Shown here piece by piece: positions 34,933 through 47,000 of a DNA stretch of 64,000 bases. Below the pieces are notes generated by a model that did no database searches, had not been told where the DNA came from, and saw only the letters and a list, made by a program, of their open reading frames with translations. The stretch covers positions 145,246,148 through 145,310,147 of the forward strand of contig CM071598.1 in assembly GCA_036435485.1 (NCBI GenBank), read 5' to 3'. The number at the start of each line of letters is the position of its first letter. The stretch's first letter is position 1. The stretch comes from Saposhnikovia divaricata. Its lineage: Eukaryota > Streptophyta > Magnoliopsida > Apiales > Apiaceae. The translations under genes and the position numbers were made by a program.

Positions 34933-35652
34933 TTGTACAATATTGTGTTCACTAATTTATTTATAGATTTTTTTTTGATTTCTTTCTTAAATAGTCTATA
35001 TTTTGAAAAAATTTAAAACCTATTACAAGATCGCCGAGAAATGTGTCTTATATGTATTTATTACAACGGGTGTCGGCCTAAAAAAACGTTATACAAAATC
35101 AACATAAAAAATAAGTATATAGTTTATTCAGTTGTCTATATATATTAAAATTTGTAAAATATTGTGTTCATTAATTTATTTATGAATATTTTCTTTTCTA
35201 GAGCTCCTCTATTTTAAATAACAAAAATAAAATTTCCTTCTTTAAATCATTTTTTTTAGAAAAGAAATCAAAACTTCCTTTTTTAACGTTAATATAAACA
35301 TTAACATAAACATCTTTGAAATAGAAAAGGTTCTCTATTTTAAATAATTAAAAATCAAAGCTTCCTTTTTTTGCTCCTATTTTTTAGAAAGAAATCAAAA
35401 CCTTTTTTTAATTGAATAAAAGATTTTTATAATTAAAATACCAGAACTTCCTTTTTAATCTATAACACATTATTCGACAACTCTATATAAATAAATCTAT
35501 GACCAGCATGATCTTTTAGCATTGCATGTTTCGTTTTTTGTTTATATTTCTCATGTTTTCCTAACTTTTGCTCATATGGTTCTAACGTTTCTTAGAGTAA
35601 GGGGCTTAATGATTCTTTTTGCTCTTTTTCAGGATTTTGTTAAAACTGTTAA

Positions 35653-36075
35653 CAAAACAGCTTTAAACCGACCGTCACAAATGGTCGGTTATAAATGGAA
35701 TCGGTCGGTTTAATGACTAAAACCGACCAAAATCGATGGTCGGTTTAAGCCTGGTTGGTTATGTCATTTGGTCGGGTTTAACACACATAACCGACCAATA
35801 ATTTGGTCGGTTATACGTGTTTACAAATTCTCTAATGTGGGGTCCGAATTGGACATGTGGCATCACGTGTCACCACGTGACGACAGCTGTCGACAGACGC
35901 CACCAACACATAACCAACCGACAACGGTCGGTTATAACTTAAAAAAATAGAAAAATACATTTTGACTGGCACACATAACCGACCATACACATGACCGACG
36001 CTATAAGTTAAATTTATTTAAAAAAAAAAAAAAAGCCTATAGCGTCGCCCTTTCAAATGACCGACGCTATAGGTC
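35653..36075. repeat. Left subterminal ACCGACC/GGTCGGTT repeats of the CACTA element
   Basis: About a dozen ACCGACC-type motifs occur in both orientations, the last ones as GACCGACGCTATA flanking an inverted repeat around 35990-36080. In En/Spm such subterminal arrays bind the element's own regulatory protein. Confidence 0.8.
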
Positions 36076-36660
36076 AATTTTTTTTAAAAAAAAATTAATT
36101 TCAAAATTGGAATTTCACCATTACAAAATATAATCCAAGAACACCAAACAAGTCTAAACACAATTTTTCCATACATATATATTACAAACTTCAACTACAA
36201 AAAAAAATGTCTATAAGAACTAAAAAAAATGTCTATATATTACAATTTTTCTATACATATATATAGTTACAACCTAAAGACAATCAACTTTGATGTAAAC
36301 TAAAATGTCTTTCTCACTCCTAGAAGAAGATGACTACCTCCTAATGACAAGAGAAAAATAAGAAGCTATCTTGAACTTGAACTTATACCTGCATACAAAA
36401 CGAAAGCACCGAACTAAGCATATGTTACCACTATAAGATCACACAGTGGGAGGCGACTGTTGACACATCCTGCCAAATATAACAATCATAATCTTAATAA
36501 CAAAAATAAAAATCTTCACATCATAAATGCAGCTATAAATGCTTTATTAATCCGAAAACTACCTACCTGTAATCCATGACTAGTATTATTATATGTACGG
36601 TCAACTGCAATAAATGAAAATAAGAGTCAGTCCTGTTCTACTACTGCAATCAATTAAAAA
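36076..36660 (-). other. CACTA interior downstream of the captured exons
   Basis: AT-rich DNA on the 3' side of the minus-strand cargo. I see possible splice-like sites but no recognisable exon or terminator. Confidence 0.4.
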
Positions 36661-36666
36661 CAAAGT

Positions 36667-38603
36667 TCACAGAGATCCACCTTCATCGAAAGTGGCAACA
36701 TCTTCCGCTGGACTAATATGAAACCTTCCACTGGAATGTTGCACCTCATCATTCTCACTCTCATCATCAGAAAGGATTACTCGTACACGTCTACGGCTAA
36801 TTGCCTGGCCACTGGTAGGTCTGGAATTGGTTCTGGAAGAAATTTCAGTTTGCTCTCTACAAGTGGCAGGTTTCCTTATGCGACGAGGCTTCGATTTAGA
36901 TGCATTGTCAGTAGGACACAGAATTGAAATTGAAGGTACATCGTCCAGTACATCTTCACCACTAGGACAAGGTTTAGATTTACTGAAGCTTAATTTACTT
37001 ATTTCTGGTGAACAGCTAATGTTAGATCTACTATTTGAAAGTCGATCATCCCCCTCTGTTTCAGTTTCCGAGCAACAATCCTCCTTCAGGATTTGTGACT
37101 CAAGCTCTTCAGTTTGTGAATCCGTTAATTTGTCTATTATTGACTTTATTCTCCTATACAATATTACAAGTAAAAAGTTAAGATAAATCAAACATACATG
37201 CATAGTAATACATATTCTCTAGTGCAAGCAGCTGTACAGAAGGAAGTTTGGCTTCACAAGCGATTCTGAAACAGAAAGTACCATCATTAGCATATGAGTA
37301 TGGACCACTCAGACAAATTACTGCACATCACTGACTAAATTAAGTATAGTTCAGAATTAGGTCTCTGGTTCATTTGATCAATACAGCTCTACATTCAAAT
37401 CCTTTTTAGTTTTCTATTCTAAATTACCGACACAGTACTGATGTAGTAAATCTGTTGGCAAAACGACTGCCTACGCATAACCCTGTTCAAATGCATCTAA
37501 AGCGCCTGCCCAATCACCAGTTGAATCCAGAATATCTCCAATATTATTCTTTGCTAATGCTTGTCCCTGAAATCACTGACATTTTAGGATAAGATCTTAC
37601 TAAGTTCACAATATAGGTTGATAATAAAGCAATTTACTATGATATTTGAGAATTCAAATAGCACCAAATCAGTTCCATCAAAATTATTATGATCACATGT
37701 GCAGTTTACGCATCATGCAAATTCTCAACTCTATTCTTGATATGCCTTTCACTCATCAAGGAAATTATTTAGCTTACACATAAAACTAACCTCCAAATTA
37801 CCAATGGTCTTATAAATTTTCAAACTCTTTGTGCACCATTTGAGAGCTTTGTCGAAAATTCTGAGTTTCTCATATGATTCTCCAATAATCAAGAAAGAAT
37901 CACCTAATTTCTCTTGGTCATAAAGTTTAGTTGCTATTTGCTTCTTCCTTTTAGCAAAACCTTTAAGCTGAATACAGAATTTTAATATGAGAAGTCAATT
38001 ACAGCTCTTGGAAAACACATGGACATGACAGGAAGCAGGGGCGGAGCCAGGTAAAGGCCAGGGTAGGCATGTGCCCCCCCTGAAATTTGAGTTTAAGTAT
38101 ATGTTCTATTGATATACATCATCTATTACTAGTTGGCCTAGTGGTGTTGAAGTTGTTTATGAGAGAAAAAGACTAGGTTCAAAACCTAACAACATCATAT
38201 TTCCTTATTTTTTTAGCCTTGGTTCATATTTCCATCAGTGCTTAGTATCAAACTGATGATACTATGGCTTAGTTCAGTGCTTAGTTCTCTTCATCCTTAG
38301 TTCATATCATGGAATTCGGGGTAACAAATTTTATAGTATAATTTGGCCTCCCCTCGTGTGTATTGCTGGCTCCGCCACTGACAGGAAATAAGTAAGAAAA
38401 ATCATCAGCAGTTCATCAAAGATGACACGTTTCAAACACAATGTCCACACTTATGGCAGAAACTTTTATCACAAATCCATACTTAGGTTACACTACACGT
38501 GTATGTAATTTTTTGCAACAAATTGGACACTGGTATACACGAAACTCACCTGAAGGTTAGCAAGATGTACTGCAAGCCATGGTGGAATCCATGATTCATG
38601 AAC
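36667..38603 (-). pseudogene. TSK: Captured TONSOKU-like (BRUSHY1/MGOUN3) gene fragment, at least five exons
   Basis: Five exons on the minus strand have AG/GT borders. A is 38603-38550 (VHESWIPPWLAVHLANLQ). B is 37967-37791 (LKGFAKRKKQIATKL .. DSFLIIGESYEKLR .. IYKTIGNLE). C is 37566-37475 (GQALAKNNIGDILDSTGDW, AGALDAFEQGY). D is 37265-37198 (IACEAKLPSVQLLALENM). E is 37153-36667 (EELESQILKEDCCSETETEG .. RRRVRVILSDDESENDE). B-D are tetratricopeptide-type helices, and E is the acidic Ser-rich linker. This order and wording match plant TONSOKU, a nuclear TPR/LRR protein acting with replication-coupled chromatin and DNA repair, as I recall it. Phases A-B-C-D join in frame; D-E as placed gives a stop. 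N-terminal TPRs and the LRR domain are absent. A hAT MITE sits in the A-B intron. Probably non-functional, possibly transcribed. Confidence 0.72.
38036..38380. mobile_element. hAT-type MITE in an intron of the captured gene
   Basis: The termini are CAGGGGCGGAGCCAG and CTGGCTCCGCCACTG. They are flanked by ACAGGAAG (38028-38035) and ACAGGAAA (38381-38388), an 8-bp target duplication with one mismatch, as is known for hAT elements. It contains no ORF and is related to the copy at 59621-60117. Confidence 0.8.
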
Positions 38604-39027
38604 CTGGAATTTACCACCAGTCAGTATTAGAAATTTAAAAACAATAACAAACATAGAATATGTCATGTTGCAGTAAGCTAGAGCCATACAGATTTTGAAT
38701 CTCAAGCAAACAATATATTTCAATTAAATTATTAAATCCACACATCAATAGGGTCAATTCAAAATAATGTGCCTGTATAACTAAGATGGGAGCTAGACTT
38801 AGATTTCTTGTCTATTAGAATCTATAAGATCAAAAAAATAAGCTGGCCAAGCTGCAGTTTATTGTTCAAGATTAACTCATTGCTACTGAAAGAGACATGG
38901 CTAAGACTTTCAAAATTACAAACACATATGTACTTAAATCGAAGCCCAGATACAAACATATAAATTACAAACATACAAATACACATACATTCCATAAAAC
39001 TACCAATAAAACTAGCACATAGGCATA
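38604..39027 (-). other. CACTA interior between captured exons and the Ty3 insertion
   Basis: This is probably intron of the captured transcript. No coding signature is seen. Confidence 0.4.
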
Positions 39028-39032
39028 AATAC

Positions 39033-42000
39033 TGTAATAACCGCGAATTTTAGAATAAATTTTTCGACTCAATATTTAAATTTTTATTTAAGAGTGATAC
39101 GTTAGTATATCTTAATTAGTACATTTCTATATATTATATTTATTTATTTATGTTTAGTTGATATTTATTAAATTTAGGAAAATTTAGGAAAATAGGATTT
39201 TTTTTTGTTTATTAGGTTCATAATAATTTTAAAGCCCAAAATTTATTTAGAGAGCCAAACTAGTGCCCATTTTAATTAGTTAGCAGGGTAAAAGTTAAAT
39301 GCAACGTGTACTTGGATGGCCTGTTTTTGCTGTTTGGTCAGGGAGTAGCCACGTAATTAAGGTAGAAGATTATCTTGCTAAATGTGGCTAAAACAGAGAG
39401 TTACAAAGAGAAAGCAAAACACAATCAACATTACAACCTTTTTCCATCCTTTTCCCACAAATCACCTAACATCTCCTCTTTGTTTTCTTTCTACACCTGT
39501 CGGAGACAACCAACCACTGATTACTACTCCCCCTTAATCAAAAATCTGGACTATATATATATACACAGGGTAGGGATTTCTTACTCTTCTTCTTCTTAAA
39601 ACAAAGCTTAAGTCTTTGATTCGTTTTTGTGTTTGAATGTTTGATTAGTGTATGAATATCAAGATTTGTGTGCGATATATTTATTGCGGTGTTGATGAAG
39701 GTGATTGGTGGTATGAATCGAAGTTAAGGGGAGGTTGTTTTGTTGTCGTCGGAAAAGGAGGGGATTTTGGGTGTGTGTTGTCGGAGAAGAATGAGTCGAC
39801 TGGGGGGTCGAGATAGAGAGAGAGTTAGAGAAGCAAAGAGATATGGAGATAGAGAAAGAGAGGTGTGAGAAGGGGGGCTGGAATGAGAAAGAAGCAGGGG
39901 AGAGAGATGGCAGGGAGAGACGAGGTATGAGATTGAGAGAGAGAGAGAAGGAGAGATGTACGGGAGAGAGAGAATAGAGGAGAGAGAGATGACAGAGATA
40001 GAGAGAGAGATGTGCGGAGAGAGCAGGGGAGGGAGGGGGAGACACGGCGGTGGTGGTGGCCGGTGGACCCCACGCGCCGTTGTCTCAGTCGTATAAAATT
40101 ATGGTGATTGTTATAACCGAGATTAAAATTTGGAATAGTATTTAAATGGTTGGTAATAAATAATCTAATAAAAATGGTAAAATTGATTAATTAGTTAACT
40201 AGAAATATTTAAATATTTGGGGGTAATTTAGTGATATAATGATTCGTTGATAAAAGTGGGAATAATTGTGACTACTTAGTGTTAAATACGGTTGTATTTT
40301 GGAAAATTGATAATTAGCATTTTCGGTTTATTTTAGAGACAAAATAAATTAGAATATTATTAAATTATTTACGAGAATTAAAATGGATTATTGCCGTATA
40401 TTCCGTAACCCTATTTTTTTCGTTTTAAGCGGGATCTATGGATATTAAAATAGTATATATTTTTTTAGATTTGATTCCTGAGTTCGAAAAAGAATTATTT
40501 ATCCGGGAATTATTTTCCGTATTTATTGTAAAGATTTTTCAAAAGATATTTATTCTTATTATATTAATATTTAAATATTATATTATCGGTTCAGGAATAT
40601 TTTAGTTTGGCTAATAGCTCACATTTTTCTGGTTGCCATTTTTAGATCGTAATTCTCGAGCTGTAGATTGAAGTAAAGTTCACGGGTAGAATATAAATTT
40701 ATCTGCATACTCTGCACTTCGAGATCGAGGCAAGTTCCTTCTGACCCTCACTCCTTTTGAAATATTTCGAGAAATGCTAAGATATTATTCTGTTAAAATA
40801 TGTTTAGAATTGCTAATTCGTTATAAAATATCCTGTTTATCGTAATATTGATTTAGAAAATTATAGAGATGTTCCCACAATTCTGATAAATTCATAAAAC
40901 GTACTTAGATTGAAATCTAGGGCATCTTATTGTTCGAGATGACCCCTAAATATTATTCAGCTATAACTACGCTCATATATCGAGGTAGTTTAGATTTTAT
41001 TGACTTCAATCGGGTCTATTGTTCAGATCTGATAAATTTTGTTTCAATATTCAAATTTGATTCATTGTTCGAATCAAAATAGATACATGCAGAATAGTGA
41101 ATAGAAGAATGGTATATCATCAGAATTTCCTCTAAAATACCTACTCTAGCGTATTTGGAAGTTTTCTTTCTGAATCGAGTCGTTCTTATTATTTCAAGAC
41201 GACTCCACATGATTTATTCTAATTGACAAACCTTACTTGTTCAAGGTTGTTACTTTGTTGTCTTGAATTGACATATTGTTTGTGTCAATATAATAAATTG
41301 GTTCTTTTGAAAATATTGTGACGGCCTATTGTTCAGGTCGGTCTCGTACAAAGTGTAGACTGGCGGTCGGCCAGAATTGAATAGGAATCTAAATCAATAA
41401 ATCTTATTCGGAGGAAAAATCATGTAATCCACTGGTCAACATGGGAGATGGCCCATGGGTTTTCTTTCAGATCAACACGAGGAATAAACTCGTGGTATCG
41501 AAAGAGAAATATTAACATTTTGGCACAAAAGTTGCCAGGTTGAGTTTTCAACCACCTTTTTGCTAGCAAAACGATATAGTGGTACCTGCGACATGATAGT
41601 TATCGTGCTATGGGGTATCACAGGTGTGCGGTACTTGCGACACAGCGGTTGATCGCGCTGTGGGGTATCGTAAAGGCGGAAGACCAGTATCTCAAGCTTT
41701 ACAATTCCAATTTCTTTTACTCAGAGATAAGTTATCTTGGTCTATTAGTAAGTATTATCAGGGCACTTTGCCAGCATACAAGTATCTTTCATAAATAGAA
41801 TTGATTTCTTTCCACCTTCATTGTTAGTGAGAGAGCGAGTCAGTGAACTTGCTGAGCACATAGTTGCTCATTCTTGTTGCTAATATTGTTTTACAGTGAA
41901 GACGGAAAAAGGCGAAACCTCTCGTTTCAAGGGAAAGGAGAAAATGCACCAGGACACTGAGCTGGACTAGTGTGCTTACCTCAGAGGCGACGACCGTATC

Positions 42001-42201
42001 GAAGACTATTAGCATATGTTTCGACATGTGTAGTGATATCATGTGTACTAGTAATATGTTGTAAGACGTGTGGGATGGAACCACTGTTGTTACGATAAGA
42101 CTTTTATGTTTATTATGTATTGTAATGTATTTTTGTTTAAGGCAGGTATTGACGGTAAGTGGCGACCTAAGTCCACAAATAGTGGATTTGGGGGCGTCAC
42201 A
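39033..42201 (+). repeat. 5' LTR (3169 bp) of the Ty3 element
   Basis: It is nearly identical by eye to 48720-51950. It carries a GA-rich tract (39800-40050), whose open frames on the other strand are Ser/Leu-rich artefacts. It lacks a 25-bp segment present in the 3' LTR at 51789-51813. Confidence 0.93.
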
Positions 42202-42204
42202 GCT

Positions 42205-42216
42205 TGGTATCAGAGC
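42205..42216 (+). other. Primer-binding site of the Ty3 element
   Basis: TGGTATCAGAGC, complementary to initiator-Met tRNA, lies three bases after the LTR end. Confidence 0.93.
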
Positions 42217-42426
42217 GTTAGTTATATTCTTAGGGAAGCGAGAGATCCTAGGGATATGATGGAGCGAGAGACAAAAGGTATAAATATCGATTCCTGAGGT
42301 TATTTTGAGCTATAGCTCCATAATTGTAGAGTAAAAACCTAACGGGTTGTCAGTTATATGTTATGTATACATGTATACCATATTATGAGTTGGATCCTGT
42401 TGTGATATAGTTTTTGTCTTTTGTAG

Positions 42427-43410
42427 ATGTCGTCGTCAGGTTCGCCAGTTCCCTCCGCTCACCGATCCGTCAGAGATAGGTCACCTACCCCATACCCGGT
42501 AGGACCATTGGATTCTTCTTCAGAGAGTGACCCGTCAGAGGTGTCGGATGATTCTTCTATTCCGATTCTACCTACACCATCTCCGTAGATCATTGACTTG
42601 GTGGACCCCCCAGATCAGATCATTGTGATACCAGACTCTCCTACACTATCCGAGGACGATCAGGTTGTTCCTGTCTATGTTGATACATCTACTACACCTG
42701 TACCATCACCAGACCTATATAGACATGAGGTTCCTGAGCTTGTTATATCTGACCCGATGGATGATAGTCAGCTTTCACCAGTCCGTTCTACTGCTCCACT
42801 CAGTGAGGGTTTTACTGTTCCAGGACCGGGTGCTCCTATTGTGGTACACACTTTTGCGGATTTACTCACCCCATCAGCCCCTATTTATGTGGAGGCCCCT
42901 ACAGTTCCTACAGTACCAGAGATCACTATTTCACCGGTCAGCAGTGCACTGGCATGCGACAAAGCTCCTCCTGCACCTGTTATTCATATCCCTGCTCCAG
43001 TGGTGATGATTTCATCTTCTCCACCTTTTCCAGTACAGTCAATTGGTGGGCCTGTGCAGCCGATAGTGGAGCGAGAGCCAGTACCTTGGGTTGTTCATGA
43101 TCATCTTTTCCAGCAGTTTCGTTGGGTATGGACTCGATATGAGGAGGTTTTTACCACCAGGGATGCTATACTACGACTGTTATCAGTTGACCCTGCCACA
43201 GTACACGGAGGGGGCAGTTTACTAGTGAGGGATATTCCTATGGAGATCGTACATCAGATATCTACCTCTATTCTTACTGGACTACAGACTGATATCGCAG
43301 CACTACCATCTACCAGTGCAGGAGCTGTTGATCGCAGTACTGTTACTGATCTGATTACCAGAGCCATCGAGGAGTTTCAGAGACGTGTTGGGGAGATGTT
43401 TGGTCGCTGA
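42427..43410 (+). pseudogene. Accessory ORF between LTR and gag, one nonsense codon
   Basis: The ATG at 42427 opens a frame of 327 codons (MSSSGSPVPSAHRSVRDRSP at the start) broken by one TAG at 42586-42588 and ending with a TGA at 43408-43410. The N-terminal 220 residues are low complexity, rich in Pro, Ser, Val and acidic residues. The C-terminal part (LFQQFRWVWTRYEEVFTTRD, then IPMEIVHQISTSIL, then TDLITRAIEEFQRRV) looks helical. I recognise no family. It is in sense orientation, about 225 bp after the PBS and 620 bp before gag. A conventional Tekay element has gag as its first ORF, so this is an extra gene or a very divergent N-terminal module. An extra ORF before gag is known in some other Ty3 lineages, such as Ogre. 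Confidence 0.6.
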
Positions 43411-44028
43411 GACCACTACTGATGTCATTGCTTAGATTTTTGCTGTTTTGGAGGGATGGCATATATATGGACTTGCCTATCCCTATCTTTTGGTTATGTA
43501 TATGTTAGTTGTTAGCGACCCGAGTTTTGATGGCGTCAGAGATAGATCTTTCTGTCTAGGGTGCTTATGTATTCTAGCATGTATTTAGTCTGACATAGGT
43601 AGACCAGCACTCAGTAGATTGAGTAGTTTTGACTTATGCATTAGCTGGCTAGCTTATATCGGATGTAGTCACTGAATGTACCTTATGGTACCCTTTTGAT
43701 TATATATGATGATCTCAGTATCTTTACACTTTTACCTGTTTTAGACATTATTATTATTGTTGCACTTTATTAGTAGCACTACCGTTTAGTGTAAAAAAAA
43801 TGACTAAAGCATTTCCTTGAACCACGATATTCAGAATTTTGCAACTTGTTATTGGTTTTACCTAAATTGGAAAAAGTGTTTTATTATCATGTCGCATAAT
43901 AGATATTTTCATCATGTTCGGAATTCGACATATGACTTTGAGGATTTACGTTACCAGCATTGATATTCTGCTATACATATTTTTAACCCTGTGTAACAAA
44001 GCTTTATGTTTTCAATCTTAATAGAAAG

Positions 44029-47000
44029 ATGCCGCCTAAAAGAGGTAGACCACGCAAGAACCAAAGAGTACCCCTAGCAGAGGATCACCATGATGTTGAT
44101 CCAAATCCTCCACCAGAACCCGAACCAGAATCTGAACCTGAGCCAACTCCCGCAGTGCCACCAAATCCAAATCCTAATGACCCTATGAGTTTACTCGTGG
44201 AATTCCTGAAACAATTTACCCAGAATCCTCCACCTAGACAAGAAATGCCTCAAGCCAGAAATGATCAACCCCCTGCACCCCCAGCTAAAAATGCAGTTGC
44301 ATTTAAATATTTCAAATCACTAAATCCCCCTGAGTTTAAAGGTACCACTGATCCTGTTGAGGCAAGAATCTAGTTACGAGAGATGGAAAAGACCTTTGAG
44401 ATTGTAGGAGTAGAAGAAGAGAAGAAAACCATTTTTGCAGCCTACATGTTAAAAGGTGAAGCGAATTATTGGTGGGAATCAAAGAGAGCAATGGAAGGGA
44501 ACGTAGTCATACCCTGGACTAGGTTCACACAGTTGTTTTTAGAAAAATATTTTCCTAAATACTTGGAAAATCAGATGGAGATCAAATTTCTGGAACTTAA
44601 ACAAGGCAATATGACTGTAGCTGAATATGAAGCAAAGTTTTCTGAACTTTCTAGGTTTGTGCCTTACCATGTAGATACTGATGAAAAGAGAGCTAAACGT
44701 TTCCAACTAGGGCTGAAGCCATGGATCCAGAATCGAGTTGCGGTACTAGAAATCACCAACTATGCTACTTTGGTTCAGAAAGCATCTATAGTCGAAAGTG
44801 GAACTGAGCTATACTCAAAGGACAAGGATGTGAAGAAAAGGAAGTTTCAGAATCGTGGAACTAGTTTTGAGAAGAAGCCTGATGACCGGAGTGGAACGAA
44901 ACCATTTTTGAAGCGGGAAGACATAAGCAATGACATAAAGAAAATTAGGAATCAAGACACTAGGGGAAACAATTAGAAATTCAGATCCCCTCAGACTGCA
45001 AATCTGATTCAAGGAAGGCCACCACTACCCGAATGCAAAATGTGTGGGAAGAAGCACCCAGGGCCTTGTAACCTTGCCAACATTGTTTGCTACAATTGTG
45101 CTCAGAAAGGGCATTATTCTTCTAACTGTAAAGAGAAGGAGAAGACGACTACTTGTTTCAAATGCGGGAAGAAATGACATATTGCACGAGATTGCAAGTC
45201 ACCACCAAAGGAGACCACTATACCTAGACTCATGGCACCTCCTAGCAACAAGCCAACTGCACGTACCTTCAACATGACGGTGAAGGATGCTATTGCTGAC
45301 AATGATGTAATTGCAGGTACGCTTTTAGTAAATTCTATCGATGCATGTGTTTTGATTGACTCGGGAGCGACAAGATCTTTCATATCGGAGAATTTTATGA
45401 ACAAATTGGATATTCAGTCCGTACCATTAGGGGAGACCTTGATTATAGAAGTAGCAAATTAGGAAAAAGTTCCTGTAGATCAGATATGTCCAGATTGCGG
45501 GATCGAAATTCAAGGACAACGCTTCGAAGCAGATCTTCTTCCTTTTAATCTAGGGGAGTTTGATGTAATTTATGGAATGGATTGGTTAGCACGTTACGAT
45601 TCTCAAATCAATTATCGACGTAAGTGGGTTAGTTTAAACGGATCAAATGGCAAAAGAGTACAATTTCGCGGAAGAAAACCTACTCGTAATTTTCTGACTA
45701 TGATCCAAGCGAAGAGACTATTAAGACAAGGATGTCAGGCCTACTTAGCTCATGTGGTTGACAACGAGAAGCAAGCCCCTGCTATTGACGAAATTCCTGT
45801 AGTGAATCAATATGAAGATGTTTTCCCTGAAGAATTACCTGGATTGCCTCCTGACCGAGAGATAGAATTCACCATTGATCTTGCCCCAGGAACTACACCG
45901 ATTTCCAAAGCACCATACCCAATGGCTCCAGTTGAGATGAAGGAGTTGGCCACACAACTGCAAGAACTATTAGATAAAGGTGTAATTCGACCAAGCGTAT
46001 CTCCTTGGGGAGCTCCAGTGTTATTTGTGAAGAAGAAAGATGGATCTATGAGGTTGTGCATAGATTACCGAGAGTTAAACAAGATGACAATCAAGAATAA
46101 ATATCCTTTGCCACGAATCGACGATTTGTTTGATCAACTGAAGGGAGCAGCTTATTTTTCTAAGATTGACCTTAGGTCGGGTTATCACCAGTTAAAGGTT
46201 AAACCTGAAGATGTGCCAAAGACTGCCTTTAGGACTCGCTATGGGCATTACGAGTTTTTAGTGATGCCATTTGGATTGACAAATGGTCCAAATGCTTTTA
46301 TGGATCTGATGAATCGATTATTCAAGAAATACTTGGACAAGTTCGTGATTGTATTTATTGATGACATCTTGATTTACTCAAAAAGCCAAGAAGAACACGC
46401 AGAGCATCTTCGTTTAGTATTGGAAACTTTACGCAAGGAAAAACTATATGCTAAATTTTCTAAGTGCGAGTTTTGGCTAAGTAAAGTGAAATTCTTAGGA
46501 CACATTGTGAACAGTGAAGGAATTTCAGTTGACCCCGTGAAAGTGGAAGCAGTCGCAAATTGGGAAAGGCCGAAGACTCCAACAGAGGTCAGAAGTTTTC
46601 TTGGACTAGTAGGATATTATCGAAGGTTTGTAAAGGATTTTTTCAAAGATAGGAACACCATTGACCAAGCTCACTAGAAAGAATGAGAAGTTTGAATGGA
46701 CTCCCAAGTGCGAAGAAAGTTTTCAAAAACTTAAGAGACGATTAACATCTGCCCCAGTTTTGACATTACCAGACGATACGGGAAATTTTGTAATCTATAG
46801 TGATGCTTCCCATAAGGGTTTAGGATGCGTATTGATGCAGCATGGAAAAGTAATTGCTTATGCTTCCCGACAGTTAAAGGATTATGAGGTAAGATACCCA
46901 ACTCACGATCTTGAACTGGCTGCGATCGTTTTTGCACTGAAGATTTGGAGACACTATTTATATGGGGGGAAAGTGTGAGATTTACACGGATCACAAGAGT

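Larger units (their letters stand above)
33553..35652 (+). mobile_element. Mosaic of Helitron fragments up to the CACTA insertion site
   Basis: Blocks match other copies: the TTCGAAATAGAAAAG-type region (33950-34140), a TA run (34160-34233), the AAATTTTATCACAATG block (34250), a 3' unit with ACAACGGTTGTCGACC (34802) and another at 35063. A fresh 5'-type block (TTTTCTAGAGCTCCTC, about 35195) follows. No intact terminus is seen. The sequence continues at 55037 after the CACTA element. Confidence 0.55.

Noticed and set aside
39659..40073. Ser/Leu-rich minus-strand open frames (also 49409-49827)
   Set aside because: They are products of a GA-rich tract inside Ty3 LTRs, differ in length between the two LTRs and carry no domain.
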